A DNA stretch of 64,000 nucleotides, from contig CAZFTJ010000018.1 in assembly GCA_964521865.1 (NCBI GenBank), forward strand, positions 30,591 through 94,590. Reading direction: 5' to 3'. The notes below the pieces were generated by a model. That model was not told where the DNA came from, made no database searches, and worked only from the letters and a program-made list of their open reading frames with translations. Shown here one piece after another: positions 53,578 through 62,864 of this stretch; position 1 is the stretch's first letter, and every line of letters begins with the position of its first letter. Origin of the DNA: CAYSRJ01 sp964521865. GTDB lineage: Bacteria > Spirochaetota > B62-G9 > DRHN01. Position numbers and translations under genes: made by a program.

Positions 53578-54096
53578 TTATACCAGTCCATCGACCATCT
53601 CAATGACAATCACTTTGTTTACAATATCTATTTCTTTTACAACGTCACTGATTGCCGGAATCAAAAGCTCTCCGCTTTTTGAGTTACGGGGTCGCACAAA
53701 GTACACATCGCTGCTGCCCGCATTCTGAATGTCGAATACAGTGCCGAACAGATTCCCCTCCTTCGTTATTACACTGCAGCCTACAATATCGCAGTAGTAG
53801 TAGCTCTCCTTTTCAAGCCTTACCGCATTCTCTCGGTCAATATACAGGTACTTACCGCGGAGAGTATCCGCCTTGTTCCGTTCATCGTATCCCTCGAGCT
53901 TAAGGTGTGCATAACCACGCAGCAGCCGGACAGCCTCGATACCGATTTTCAGAAAATTATTATCCTGCTTTTTCAAGAATACGAACCCGAGATCCTTGAA
54001 CCTGTCCGGACGGTCGGTGATCGGCAGTACCTTTATCTCACCGCGCACACCGAAGGGGCGCAGGACTTTGCCGATGATCAGATAGTCAGTCCTCAT
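53578..54096 (-). CDS. rimM: Ribosome maturation factor RimM
   Basis: The 172-residue 16S processing protein shows IGKVLRPFGVRGEIKV and the late LLIPAISDVVKEIDI motif. The ATG at 54096 follows AAGG with five bases; a longer frame starts at 54126. It lies 18 bases before trmD. Confidence 0.94.
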   Translation of the reverse strand: MRTDYLIIGKVLRPFGVRGEIKVLPITDRPDRFKDLGFVFLKKQDNNFLKIGIEAVRLLRGYAHLKLEGYDERNKADTLRGKYLYIDRENAVRLEKESYYYCDIVGCSVITKEGNLFGTVFDIQNAGSSDVYFVRPRNSKSGELLIPAISDVVKEIDIVNKVIVIEMVDGLV

Positions 54097-54159
54097 GGCC
54101 GCCTTCTTATTATACGTACGAGGCACGTGAACGTTCGATCCTAAAAGTAAAAATCGACA

Positions 54160-54205
54160 GGGCTCGCGGACTCGTCGTCGTTCTTAACAGCTGTAGAGCG
54201 AGCCC
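54160..54205 (-). other. Long-loop hairpin between khpA and rimM
   Basis: GGGCTCGC (54160-54167) and GCGAGCCC (54198-54205) form an 8-bp stem with a 30-base loop. Read on the minus strand the stem is followed by TGTCGATTTTTAC. It may partly uncouple the upstream and downstream halves of the operon. The gap of 261 bases holds no gene that I see. Confidence 0.35.
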
Positions 54206-54357
54206 ACGGTATGGAATACCGGTATTTAAATCGATAAAACCATAAACTAAACGGGTATGTCGGAGAAAAAGATCATGACAATACGAAAGAAGATGCATCT
54301 CACGACAGGAGTATCACACATAAATCTATCTGATATAAGAAAACGACAACCAAATAC

Positions 54358-54594
54358 TCAACCCAGAATATCCAGGCTGATTCTTTTTCCGGATTTTGCG
54401 ATGGCTGCATTAAGAATCGTCCGAATCGCCTTGGCTATTCTTCCGTTCTTTCCGATTACCTTGCCTATGTCCGAGGGTGCAACTTTTAATTCGAATATCG
54501 TTGATTTCTCGCCCTCGACAACATGAATTTCCACTTCATCAGGTTCATCGACCAATGCCTTGATGATATACAAGAGGAATTCCTTCTCTCTCAT
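54358..54594 (-). CDS. khpA: KH-domain RNA-binding protein KhpA
   Basis: The 78-residue KH protein has the GxxG loop in GKVIGKNGRIAKAIR, a usual partner of KhpB. It sits between rpsP and rimM, its usual place. GGGAGGAAG precedes ATG. Confidence 0.94.
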   Translation of the reverse strand: MREKEFLLYIIKALVDEPDEVEIHVVEGEKSTIFELKVAPSDIGKVIGKNGRIAKAIRTILNAAIAKSGKRISLDILG

Positions 54595-54637
54595 TCGATT
54601 CTTCCTCCCCCCTGCAGGTAATCTGCAATTACTGATC

Positions 54638-54889
54638 CTATTTTAACTGAATTCCCTTTTTATTCATCAGCAGCTTAACAGTATGAGATGGCCGGGCACC
54701 CTTGCTGAGCCAGTCCAAGATCCTCTCTTCATTAAGCATAACTTCGCTGTCGCCTGTTTCGAGGGGATGGTATACGCCGAGTTTTTCAATGTATGCCCCG
54801 TCACGCTTTTTTCTCGAATCAACCGCCACCACTCTGTAATAGGGGCGTTTTTTTGTTCCCATTCGCGTCAAACGAATCTTCACACTCAC
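54638..54889 (-). CDS. rpsP: 30S ribosomal protein S16
   Basis: The 83-residue protein begins SVKIRLTRMGTKKRPYYRVV, the S16 hallmark. GTG at 54889 has AGGAGG nine bases upstream. It follows ffh and precedes khpA. Confidence 0.98.
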   Translation of the reverse strand: MSVKIRLTRMGTKKRPYYRVVAVDSRKKRDGAYIEKLGVYHPLETGDSEVMLNEERILDWLSKGARPSHTVKLLMNKKGIQLK

Positions 54890-54987
54890 AAATATGCTCC
54901 TCCTGATTTTTTAATGTACAGACTGAAATACACCAGTTACCCATAATATAAACCCTCATCCGCTGCTGAGTAAATAAGAAAAACCAG

Positions 54988-56325
54988 CTACGTCGAAAGA
55001 CCCTGCATCAGTGACGAAATTGAACCCCCTTTCATGCCTGTACCTTTCTTGAACCGTTTCATCATTTTTTTCATCGCTTCGAAATTCTTAAGAAGCCTGT
55101 TTACTTCGTATACCGTTGTTCCGCTTCCCAGTGCGACCCGCTTTCTTCTGCTTCCGTTCATTACCTTATAGTGGGCCCGCTCGTACAGCGTCATGCTGCT
55201 GATAATCGCCTCGGCATGCTTCAATTCGCGCGGATCGACCTGGAGGTTTGCCTTCTTCGGCAATCCCGGAATCATTCCGAGTATATTTTCCAGCGGTCCC
55301 ATGCTCTGCAGTTTTTTGAGCTGGTCGAGAAAATCGTTCAGATCAAAGGTGTCTTTTTTGATCTTCTTTTCGAGCTTTTTGGCCTTTTCAAGGTCAAAAT
55401 CACTCTGGACCTTTTCAACAAGCGAAACAATATCACCCCTGTTCAGTATCCTGCCCGCTATTCTCTGGGGGTAAAAAGGTTCGAAATCTTCAATTTTCTC
55501 GCCGGTTCCGATAAACTTGATGAATTTTCCAGTGATATAAGACATGGAAAGAGCCGCTCCGCCCCTCGCATCGGAGTCCATACGTGAAAGTATCAGTCCC
55601 GTAATCCCCAGTTTTTCATCAAATCCCTGCGCAACCGTAACGGCTGCCTGTCCGGTTGCGGCGTCTGCAACGAGAAGTATCTCCTGGGGAGATACGGCCC
55701 GCTTGATCTCGGAAAGCTCGTTCATCATCTCCTCATCGATCTCAAGCCGTCCCGCAGTATCGATGATGACCGCACCGAAGTCCTCCTGTTTCGCGTACGC
55801 GACGGCATCTATGCAGATGGATACGGGCTTTTCGTCAGATTTTATAAAGGTCGGGTAGCCGCTTCTATCTGCGAGAAGCCTGAGTTGCTCGACTGCCGCA
55901 GGCCTGTAAATATCTGCCGCAACCAGCAGAGGTTTTTTATTGAAATTTTTCTCCAGATTACGTGCAAGCTTGACTGCAGTCGTTGTTTTTCCCGAACCCT
56001 GGAGCCCGCAGAGCATCAGAACCGACAGCCCGCCGCTGCGAACAGCGAGCTCTTTCTCCTCTTCGCCGAGTATTTTAACGAGATAATCATGAACGATTTT
56101 TGTAAACTGCTGGGCCGGGGTAACACTCTTCAATACCTTTTCACCGAGAGCTTCGGCAGCGACGCCGTCAATGAACTCTTTTACCACCCTGTAGTTCACG
56201 TCCGCTTCAAGAAGGGCCAGCTTGATATCACGAAGGCCTTCTTTTATGTTTCCTTCATTCAAACTTCCCCAACCCCTGACTTTTTTCAGTATCTGCGACA
56301 ACCGGTCGCCGAGAGATTGAAGCAT
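54988..56325 (-). CDS. ffh: Signal recognition particle GTPase
   Basis: The 445-residue protein has the N domain, the G domain (GLQGSGKTTTAVKLA, DTAGRLEIDE, TGLILSRMD) and the methionine-rich M domain ending in MKRFKKGTGMKGG. It targets nascent membrane proteins. GGAGG sits seven bases before ATG. Confidence 0.98.
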   Translation of the reverse strand: MLQSLGDRLSQILKKVRGWGSLNEGNIKEGLRDIKLALLEADVNYRVVKEFIDGVAAEALGEKVLKSVTPAQQFTKIVHDYLVKILGEEEKELAVRSGGLSVLMLCGLQGSGKTTTAVKLARNLEKNFNKKPLLVAADIYRPAAVEQLRLLADRSGYPTFIKSDEKPVSICIDAVAYAKQEDFGAVIIDTAGRLEIDEEMMNELSEIKRAVSPQEILLVADAATGQAAVTVAQGFDEKLGITGLILSRMDSDARGGAALSMSYITGKFIKFIGTGEKIEDFEPFYPQRIAGRILNRGDIVSLVEKVQSDFDLEKAKKLEKKIKKDTFDLNDFLDQLKKLQSMGPLENILGMIPGLPKKANLQVDPRELKHAEAIISSMTLYERAHYKVMNGSRRKRVALGSGTTVYEVNRLLKNFEAMKKMMKRFKKGTGMKGGSISSLMQGLST

Positions 56326-56497
56326 TGCACAGCCTCCCGTTTCTTGAAAAATAAAAACTTACAGAAGGGCCGGTCCTTCAGCCCGAGTCAAGAAAATAAA
56401 AAAAGCAGGCTCACTTGTCAAACGATTTAATCGACGATTTAATCGAGGATCGTTTCGAATAACCCGGCCTGTCATACTGGTTGTGGAAAACATGATC

Positions 56498-56582
56498 GAA
56501 AATTTCATTAAAAATTCCATTGAATATTCCATTTGAAAATTTCATTGGAAATTGCATGGACAATTTCATTGAATATTTCGGT
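56498..56582. repeat. Degenerate 12-bp tandem repeat array, about seven units
   Basis: Units resemble GAAAATTTCATT (56498, 56510, 56522, 56535, 56547, 56559, 56571), with one single-base insertion at the third unit. Nearby, CGATTTAATCGA is duplicated (56422-56446). The array lies in the 301-base gap upstream of ffh; no gene is seen in it. Confidence 0.75.
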
Positions 56583-56626
56583 AAAATAGAAGGACGTTCT
56601 GGCGGGTGCCGTACAGAAGACGACTT

Positions 56627-57913
56627 TCAGCGATAGTTGTAAAAGTTCTTTTCGAAAAACCGCACCCTTTCCAATGAATGAGCCCTGTACTGAGATGACT
56701 CGAAGGTATCGACCAGTTCCCGGTAGTAGCGGTATGCTTTTTCGATATTTCTGAGCGGTCCGGGCCGATCATAAATAGACGCCATCCGGAATAGGATTTC
56801 ATCATTCACCAGGCCGCGCATAATACCCTTCTCATAGGTGTCAAGCGCATCTTCATACTCCCCGTTTTGATAGTATACATTACCCAGTTTATCGAGGATC
56901 TCGATATCAGTTTTATCGGTCTCATACGCCTTCTCGTAGGAAAACGCCGCATTCCGCAAATCACCGGTAATCGAATAGATTTCGGCCTTTTTTATATACA
57001 TATCCTTCTGTAGTGCTTTCGGCGCCCCTGCCGGAGCATCCAGATTCTGCAGCGCTTTGTCATACTCTTTCTGCCCGCTGTAAATTTCGGCAAGTGCCAG
57101 CCGCGCCTCATAACGGTGCCTGCACGCCGAGCAGGAAGAGAGGTACTCCGTCAACTTTTCGGCAGCGGTCGAATATTCACCGCTATTCATTGCCTTAACG
57201 GCCTCTTCGTACATATCGTTCTCATCTCGCGTCGGCACCTCAACCTTCTGTCTGTTTTTATCGATGTAGTATACTTTGCTTTTCAGAAGCGGTTTTTCTC
57301 CGGTAGGCATCTCCCGGGCATTCGAAGCGGCCGGTTTCTCACGGGGTTTGCTGTCGACCGCCTCATTTTTTGTGACGGGTTGCTTATCCTCCTGACCTCC
57401 ACCCATAACACTTTTTTCCGGCCCGATCACGGCTTCTTCCTTTCCCGTCGTTTCAACCACCGTTCCCGTTTCGGCGGAGGATAACAGGGCGCGGTCTTCT
57501 GACGCAACTTCCCCTCCGGTATCCGGTGTTGCAGTGACGGCCGATTTTTCCGGCGCCGGTACTGTTTTGTCCTCTGCAGCGATATGAACCGTAACGTATA
57601 CATCGGCATTGAGATGGCTGAACAGCAGATATGAGGCCCCCTCTCTGAGCGGTGTGATCAGAAAGATGGTGCGGTCTGTTTTTATCGTTCTCAATCTAAA
57701 TGCGAGGTTGTCTCGCTGGTACCTGTTTAAATACCACCCCTTCCCCTCCAGGGTTATGCGAAAGTCTTCCATTACTGAGACCGTGATATCTCTGTTTGTT
57801 TCTGCCTTCGTTATAAAAAAATGACTGCTGTCCGCAAAAAGCTGAGTCAGAAGAAAGATGAACAGGACTGTGATGATAAACGATTTTATCGGAACACTAA
57901 ATCGTATCAGCAT
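56627..57913 (-). CDS. Exported TPR repeat protein
   Basis: This 428-residue protein has a signal sequence (about 8-27), a beta-rich N-domain, a low-complexity linker rich in E, K, P, T (about 115-225), and three to four TPR motifs at the C-terminus (KEYDKALQNLDAP, AAFSYEKAYETD, EYEDALDTYEKGI). It probably acts in a periplasmic assembly. No Shine-Dalgarno fixes the start. Adjacent to the small membrane protein and smc. Confidence 0.75.
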   Translation of the reverse strand: MLIRFSVPIKSFIITVLFIFLLTQLFADSSHFFITKAETNRDITVSVMEDFRITLEGKGWYLNRYQRDNLAFRLRTIKTDRTIFLITPLREGASYLLFSHLNADVYVTVHIAAEDKTVPAPEKSAVTATPDTGGEVASEDRALLSSAETGTVVETTGKEEAVIGPEKSVMGGGQEDKQPVTKNEAVDSKPREKPAASNAREMPTGEKPLLKSKVYYIDKNRQKVEVPTRDENDMYEEAVKAMNSGEYSTAAEKLTEYLSSCSACRHRYEARLALAEIYSGQKEYDKALQNLDAPAGAPKALQKDMYIKKAEIYSITGDLRNAAFSYEKAYETDKTDIEILDKLGNVYYQNGEYEDALDTYEKGIMRGLVNDEILFRMASIYDRPGPLRNIEKAYRYYRELVDTFESSQYRAHSLERVRFFEKNFYNYR

Positions 57914-58122
57914 CAGGAAGGACTGTATATTCTTACAGTGCATAACGAGAACTATAGCGCGATCTACAGACACAACAAAAACCCTGCAAAGTGGAGTTTT
58001 TCATCGTTGCCCGCGCTACACCTTAATTAAAAATCATTATTACAGACTCCCGTCTACCTCGCGTATATACCAAAGAAGAGGCACCTGCTTCAGATAGGCC
58101 GTGGTTTGCGGCTGTACGGCTG

Positions 58123-58557
58123 TCAGGGTTCGACGATATCCCCGCTGTCGGTCAGGATATCCATTTCCTCACCTTTGAAAACAAAAGGTTTGAAATTCAC
58201 CGAAAGCCCTCTTCCTTTACCGCTCAACAGGTCGGAGAGTTTACCGGGGTCCATTTCCGTTTTGTCAAGAATATCGGAGTACCTGTCATCATACAGAATG
58301 AAACCGGTCGAATCCGCACTCTTCGGTATAATGGGATCCGGAATCGGAATCTTCCCGGTCATTTCGGGAAACTCTCCCCCCCGGGAATGCACCCGCTCCT
58401 CCTGATACGCCCGATGTAAAGCTTTTTGCGCCTTTTTTTTCTGTACCGTACCTGCAACAAAACCGATGGCCGACGATACAAGGATCACGCCGAGTGCGCC
58501 GATTAAGACGACGCGCATATTCTCCCGTATCGACGACGCAACATCATTCCACCACAT
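58123..58557 (-). CDS. Single-pass membrane protein of unknown function
   Basis: The 144-residue protein has one membrane helix (about 17-38, VVLIGALGVILVSSAIGFV) and a cytoplasmic or periplasmic domain without known motif. Its start overlaps the smc 3' end by 14 bases, so they are co-transcribed. It is possibly linked with Smc function, by context only. Confidence 0.6.
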   Translation of the reverse strand: MWWNDVASSIRENMRVVLIGALGVILVSSAIGFVAGTVQKKKAQKALHRAYQEERVHSRGGEFPEMTGKIPIPDPIIPKSADSTGFILYDDRYSDILDKTEMDPGKLSDLLSGKGRGLSVNFKPFVFKGEEMDILTDSGDIVEP

Positions 58558-61321
58558 TCTCAACCATCTCCAGGGAAACTAATTTCGAGACTCCGGCCTG
58601 TTCCGACGTAATCCCGTAAATAACGTCCGCAAACTCTATTGTTCTCCTGTTGTGGGTGATTATAATAAACTGCGTGGTATCGGTAAACTCCTTTAAAAGC
58701 TTGAGAAATCTGATGACGTTCTCTTCATCGAGGTCGTGATCAACCTCGTCTAGCATGCAGAAGGGGCTCGGTTTAACCATAAAAATCGAAAAGAGGAGCG
58801 CCACAGCCGTAAGGCTTTTTTCTCCGCCGGACAGAAGAGACCTTTTTTTCAGCGATTTTCCCGGCGGGCACGCCATTATCTCGATACCGGTTTCAAAGAT
58901 ATTAGCCTCATTCGTAAGAAAGAGGTCCGTTCTGCCGCCGCTGAACAGCCTTCGAAAGATATTGTTGAAATTCGTCTTGATCCTGGAAAAGCTCTCCATG
59001 AACAGCTCCTTCGATGAAGCGAGTGTATCCGCAACTATCCCGTTCAGATCATTTTTTGCTTTCTGGAGATCTTCTCTCTGGCCCGTAAGATATTCAAACC
59101 GCTTCTTCACCTCGTTGAACTCCTCAATGGCAAGAAGGTTCACCTGGCCCAATGCTTCTATTTGATTTTTCACGGAAACCCGCTTTTCCTGAATCTCTGT
59201 GCTGTTTAAAACCTCTTCGGGCTCGTACAGCTCGAGAGAAATATTGTACCGCTCCCTGTAACTTTCACACATGGTCTCGATTTTCGATGACAGTTCGGCG
59301 ATCTTAATTTCCTGGGCCTCAAGATTCCCGGAAATCTTCGCCCTTTTATCCTGAAACGTCTGGAGCTCCGCTTCATTCTTTTTAACCTCGGCAAGGAGTT
59401 CATCGATACGTCTATTTTGAATCCCGGTGCGCTCATGGAGCTTTGATTTGCCCGTTTCGGCCTTCTCGAGCTGTACGTCGAGTGTTTCGATGTCGGATTG
59501 AAATCCTTTTTTTCGCTCTTCAAGGCTTTTTATATCAAATTCCATATCCTGAAGAATCTCATCGCTGTGTTCAATCTCCAGTTTGAGCTGATTCATGCCC
59601 TCGGCATGGTGGTGGGCCTTTTCTCTGTTTCTTGCCAGGTCGAGCCGTATATCGTTCGAAATCCCTTCAAACTTTTCCTTTTTATCCCGAATTCTCTTCA
59701 ACTCCTCATCGATGCGCGCATTCTCATCCCGCAGCGCCTCCGACCTGGTGTGCAGAGCATCAATAGAATCCTCGATCTGCTTCTTTTTTGAATGCTGGCT
59801 CTCTTTGCCGAACAAAACCCTGCTCAACTCCTCCTGTATAACGTTCACACCGTCGATATCGGTTTTCAACGCTTTTAGCTGTCTTTGAGCGAGTGCAGTC
59901 TCCTCCTGCAAAGAACGAACGAGCGTATCGAATGAGGATTTACCGCTTGCATACCCCAGGTCGTTCAGTTTTGTTTCATGACGCCTGAGAATGGTCTGCA
60001 GCTTGTAAAATGAACCGTCGATCTTTTCGAGAAGATCATTCTTTTTCTTTTCATTTCCAACGAGACCCAGCTTCGCAATATCGATTTCTTCAAGCAGTTT
60101 ATTTATGACCTCTTTTAATTCATTCCTCAGACCGAGAAGTTTTGTTTCCACAGCGTTGATCTTTCCTGAATTTTCCGCAGCTTCTTCAGTATATCTTTGA
60201 AGCAGCTTCTCGAGCTTTTGCATTTCTTCATTGTACCCGGTAAGTTTTTCGTCCTGGGACCGAATCAACGCATCAAGCTCTTTTTTCTGTTTTTCGAGCT
60301 GCTGCAGCCGACCGGCAAGAGCATCTCTCCGGTCCCTCGACTGCTGAATAAACCGTTCTTTTTTTGATATCTCCCCGTCAATTTCCTGCACTCTCTCCGT
60401 GATATGAGCAATCCTCACACCGATGGTTTCAAGTTCGGCTTCTCGTTTATAGATCTCGTTTTTTACCTCTGAAATTTCAGATTCTATCCCGCGCACCTTC
60501 TCAATATCCGCCTTTATGACATCATTCAGCCTGTCTATTCTGCCGTCATATTCCGCCCTCGTATCAAACAATGCCTTGCGTTTAATCCGGTTTGCGTCCA
60601 GAAGCCTGTTCAGCTCCTGTACACGTATATAGTTGTAGAGGGTTTCAATTCTTAGCTCTTCCTTCCTCAGGGCCCTGTATGCAACAGCTTTCTGAGCCTG
60701 CTTCTCCAGGTTGGTGTACTCTTTTTCGATTTCATTGATGATGAGATTGAGCCGTATGAGGTTTTCATCCGCAGCCGATAATTTCCTGTACGATTCCCTG
60801 ATCCGGTTTTTATACCGGGTTATTCCGGCAGCCTCTTCGAAGATGATCATCCGCTCTTCGGGTTTATTGCTGAGAATAAGGTCTATATTGCCCTGTTCCA
60901 TAATCGAATAGGCTGGTTTTCCTATGCCTGTGTCTGCGAAGAGATCATGAATATCCTTCAACCGTACGCTGTTTTTATTGATGAAGAATTCGCTTTCACC
61001 GGATCTGTACAACCGCCTTCGTACATCCACCTCGGAATACTCGATGGGAAGCAGGTTATCGTCGTTTACTATGGTAATCCCGACCTCTGCCATACCGAGC
61101 GGTTTTCTCTCTTCCGACCCGGAAAAGATTATATCTTCCATGATTTCACCGCGAAGAGAACGTGCGTTCGATTCTCCGAGCACCCATCGAATGGCATCGA
61201 CAATATTGCTTTTTCCGCACCCGTTCGGACCGACAATGGCGGTCACTCCAGGTTTGAATTCCAGTCTCGTTTTATCAGCGAAAGTTTTAAATCCATGGAT
61301 GTCAATACGTTTAAGAAACAA
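58544..61321 (-). CDS. smc: SMC chromosome-segregation ATPase, short form without a visible hinge
   Basis: The 925-residue protein has head motifs: Walker A GPNGCGKSN near residue 32, signature LLSGGEKSLTAVALLFS and Walker B FCMLDEVDHDLDEENV. Between them are long coiled coils. The globular hinge (expected around the middle with a conserved glycine-rich GG pattern) is not apparent; the middle stays heptad-like. Standard SMC is about 1190 residues. TTG at 61321 has GGAGG with five bases; the frame extends to 61360. Confidence 0.9.
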   Translation of the reverse strand: MFLKRIDIHGFKTFADKTRLEFKPGVTAIVGPNGCGKSNIVDAIRWVLGESNARSLRGEIMEDIIFSGSEERKPLGMAEVGITIVNDDNLLPIEYSEVDVRRRLYRSGESEFFINKNSVRLKDIHDLFADTGIGKPAYSIMEQGNIDLILSNKPEERMIIFEEAAGITRYKNRIRESYRKLSAADENLIRLNLIINEIEKEYTNLEKQAQKAVAYRALRKEELRIETLYNYIRVQELNRLLDANRIKRKALFDTRAEYDGRIDRLNDVIKADIEKVRGIESEISEVKNEIYKREAELETIGVRIAHITERVQEIDGEISKKERFIQQSRDRRDALAGRLQQLEKQKKELDALIRSQDEKLTGYNEEMQKLEKLLQRYTEEAAENSGKINAVETKLLGLRNELKEVINKLLEEIDIAKLGLVGNEKKKNDLLEKIDGSFYKLQTILRRHETKLNDLGYASGKSSFDTLVRSLQEETALAQRQLKALKTDIDGVNVIQEELSRVLFGKESQHSKKKQIEDSIDALHTRSEALRDENARIDEELKRIRDKKEKFEGISNDIRLDLARNREKAHHHAEGMNQLKLEIEHSDEILQDMEFDIKSLEERKKGFQSDIETLDVQLEKAETGKSKLHERTGIQNRRIDELLAEVKKNEAELQTFQDKRAKISGNLEAQEIKIAELSSKIETMCESYRERYNISLELYEPEEVLNSTEIQEKRVSVKNQIEALGQVNLLAIEEFNEVKKRFEYLTGQREDLQKAKNDLNGIVADTLASSKELFMESFSRIKTNFNNIFRRLFSGGRTDLFLTNEANIFETGIEIMACPPGKSLKKRSLLSGGEKSLTAVALLFSIFMVKPSPFCMLDEVDHDLDEENVIRFLKLLKEFTDTTQFIIITHNRRTIEFADVIYGITSEQAGVSKLVSLEMVENVVE

Positions 61322-61470
61322 TGCATCCTCCGTCAATACATGGGTCTCGCCGAAAATCAAAAAACTCCCGCTGGTGATGTGCGGAATATTGTATAGTCGT
61401 TTTGCGTCCGTAAAAAAGCACTCACCGGAGACACTATGCGAGTGCGCCGGTAATCGAATACCAGTGTGGT

Positions 61471-62724
61471 CTATGTGCCGGCGGTGTAATCGTCCCTGTA
61501 TATGACCTGATCATTGGTCAATGAATCGATCGCAATTCCCATTGTTTCAAGTTTGAGTCGGGCAAGCTCCTGATCCTGTTCGACCGGAATGTCGTGCACC
61601 CGGACTTCGAGGTTCTTCCCCTCCTTTGCACATCTAATCAATGACAGAAACTGGTTTGCAAAGCTCATGTCCATCACTTCTGACGGATGACCTTCTGCAG
61701 CCGCAAGATTAACGAGTCTCCCCTTGGCAAGCACAAAGATTTTTCGTCCGTCCGTAAGCGTATACTCCTCGTTATTCAGCCTCACCTCTTTTTTTTCTTT
61801 TGACAGTTCCTGCAGATCATCCAGGTTGATTTCCACATCGTAGTGACCTGTGTTGCACACAACGGCACCGTCTTTCATCTTTTCAAAATGCCGTCCGACG
61901 ATCACATCCTTCATACCGGTCGCAGTAATGAAAATATCACCGATTGCCGCAGCTTCGTCCATAGGCATGACTTCGAAGCCGTCGAGCACGGCCTTTAGAG
62001 CCTGGGTTGGACGAATTTCCGTGACAATGACGTGGCTCCCCATACCCCGTGCTTTGATTGCAGTTCCTCTGCCGCAGTGCCCGTATCCGGCGACGACGAA
62101 CTTCTTGCCGGCAAGCAGTATCGAAGTAGCGCGCAGGATACCGTCTATTGACGACTGCCCGGTACCGTACACGTTGTCAAAATCCCATTTTGTTTCAGCA
62201 TCGTTTACTGCGATCACCGGGTACAGGAGGGCGCCGGCCTTTTCCATGGCACGAAGCCTGTGTACACCGGTTGTCGTTTCCTCTGTGCCCGCTATAACCT
62301 CTTTTGCAAGATCCGTGTGTTTCTGATGTATTGTGTTTATGAGGTCTGCCCCGTCATCAAGGGTGAGCGTCGGCTCGATTTCAATTGTTCTTTCAATAGC
62401 CCAGTAAAACTCATCCACAGACATACCGTGCCACGCGAAAATCGGAAATCCCTCGACTGCAAGTGCGGCGGCGATATCGTCCTTCGTAGAGAGGGGGTTA
62501 CAGCCCGACCAGGCAACTTCGGCGCCTGCAGCAGCGAGCGTTTTAACGAGTACTGCGGTTTCTTTGGTTACATGAAGGCACCCCGCTATTCTCTGCCCTT
62601 TTAACGGTTTTTTGGTGCTGAACTTTTCTCTTAGATGCATGAGCACAGGCATTCTTGATTCGGCCCACTCTATTCGCATCTTACCTTCGTCTGCCAGATC
62701 CGTATCTCTTACTTTAAATTCCAT
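61471..62724 (-). CDS. ahcY: S-adenosylhomocysteine hydrolase
   Basis: The 417-residue NAD-dependent enzyme splits SAH to adenosine and homocysteine. GKKFVVAGYGHCGRGTAIKARGMG is the NAD loop; NTGHYDVEI and the C-terminal DYTAGT-type tail fit. ATG at 62724 follows AAGGGG. It regenerates homocysteine for methyl transfer. Confidence 0.96.
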   Translation of the reverse strand: MEFKVRDTDLADEGKMRIEWAESRMPVLMHLREKFSTKKPLKGQRIAGCLHVTKETAVLVKTLAAAGAEVAWSGCNPLSTKDDIAAALAVEGFPIFAWHGMSVDEFYWAIERTIEIEPTLTLDDGADLINTIHQKHTDLAKEVIAGTEETTTGVHRLRAMEKAGALLYPVIAVNDAETKWDFDNVYGTGQSSIDGILRATSILLAGKKFVVAGYGHCGRGTAIKARGMGSHVIVTEIRPTQALKAVLDGFEVMPMDEAAAIGDIFITATGMKDVIVGRHFEKMKDGAVVCNTGHYDVEINLDDLQELSKEKKEVRLNNEEYTLTDGRKIFVLAKGRLVNLAAAEGHPSEVMDMSFANQFLSLIRCAKEGKNLEVRVHDIPVEQDQELARLKLETMGIAIDSLTNDQVIYRDDYTAGT

Positions 62725-62864
62725 TACGTCCCCTTGCTGTGATGTTTCGCTAATAATAATGAAAAATCGCCTGATTGTCGAATAGATTAAGTCTGCCCCG
62801 AATAGATATCTCCCTCGGTAAAGAACAAATCCACAGAAATAAGGCGCATCGTGGTCCCGCCGTC

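Noticed and set aside
56498..56582. Possible CRISPR-like array
   Set aside because: Units are 12 bases, directly adjacent with no spacers, and degenerate, and no cas gene is near.
61321..61470. Repeat-family module in the gap next to ahcY (GTGCCGGCGGTGTAA)
   Set aside because: The similar string is the 3' coding end of ahcY (DYTAGT) and lacks the other modules.
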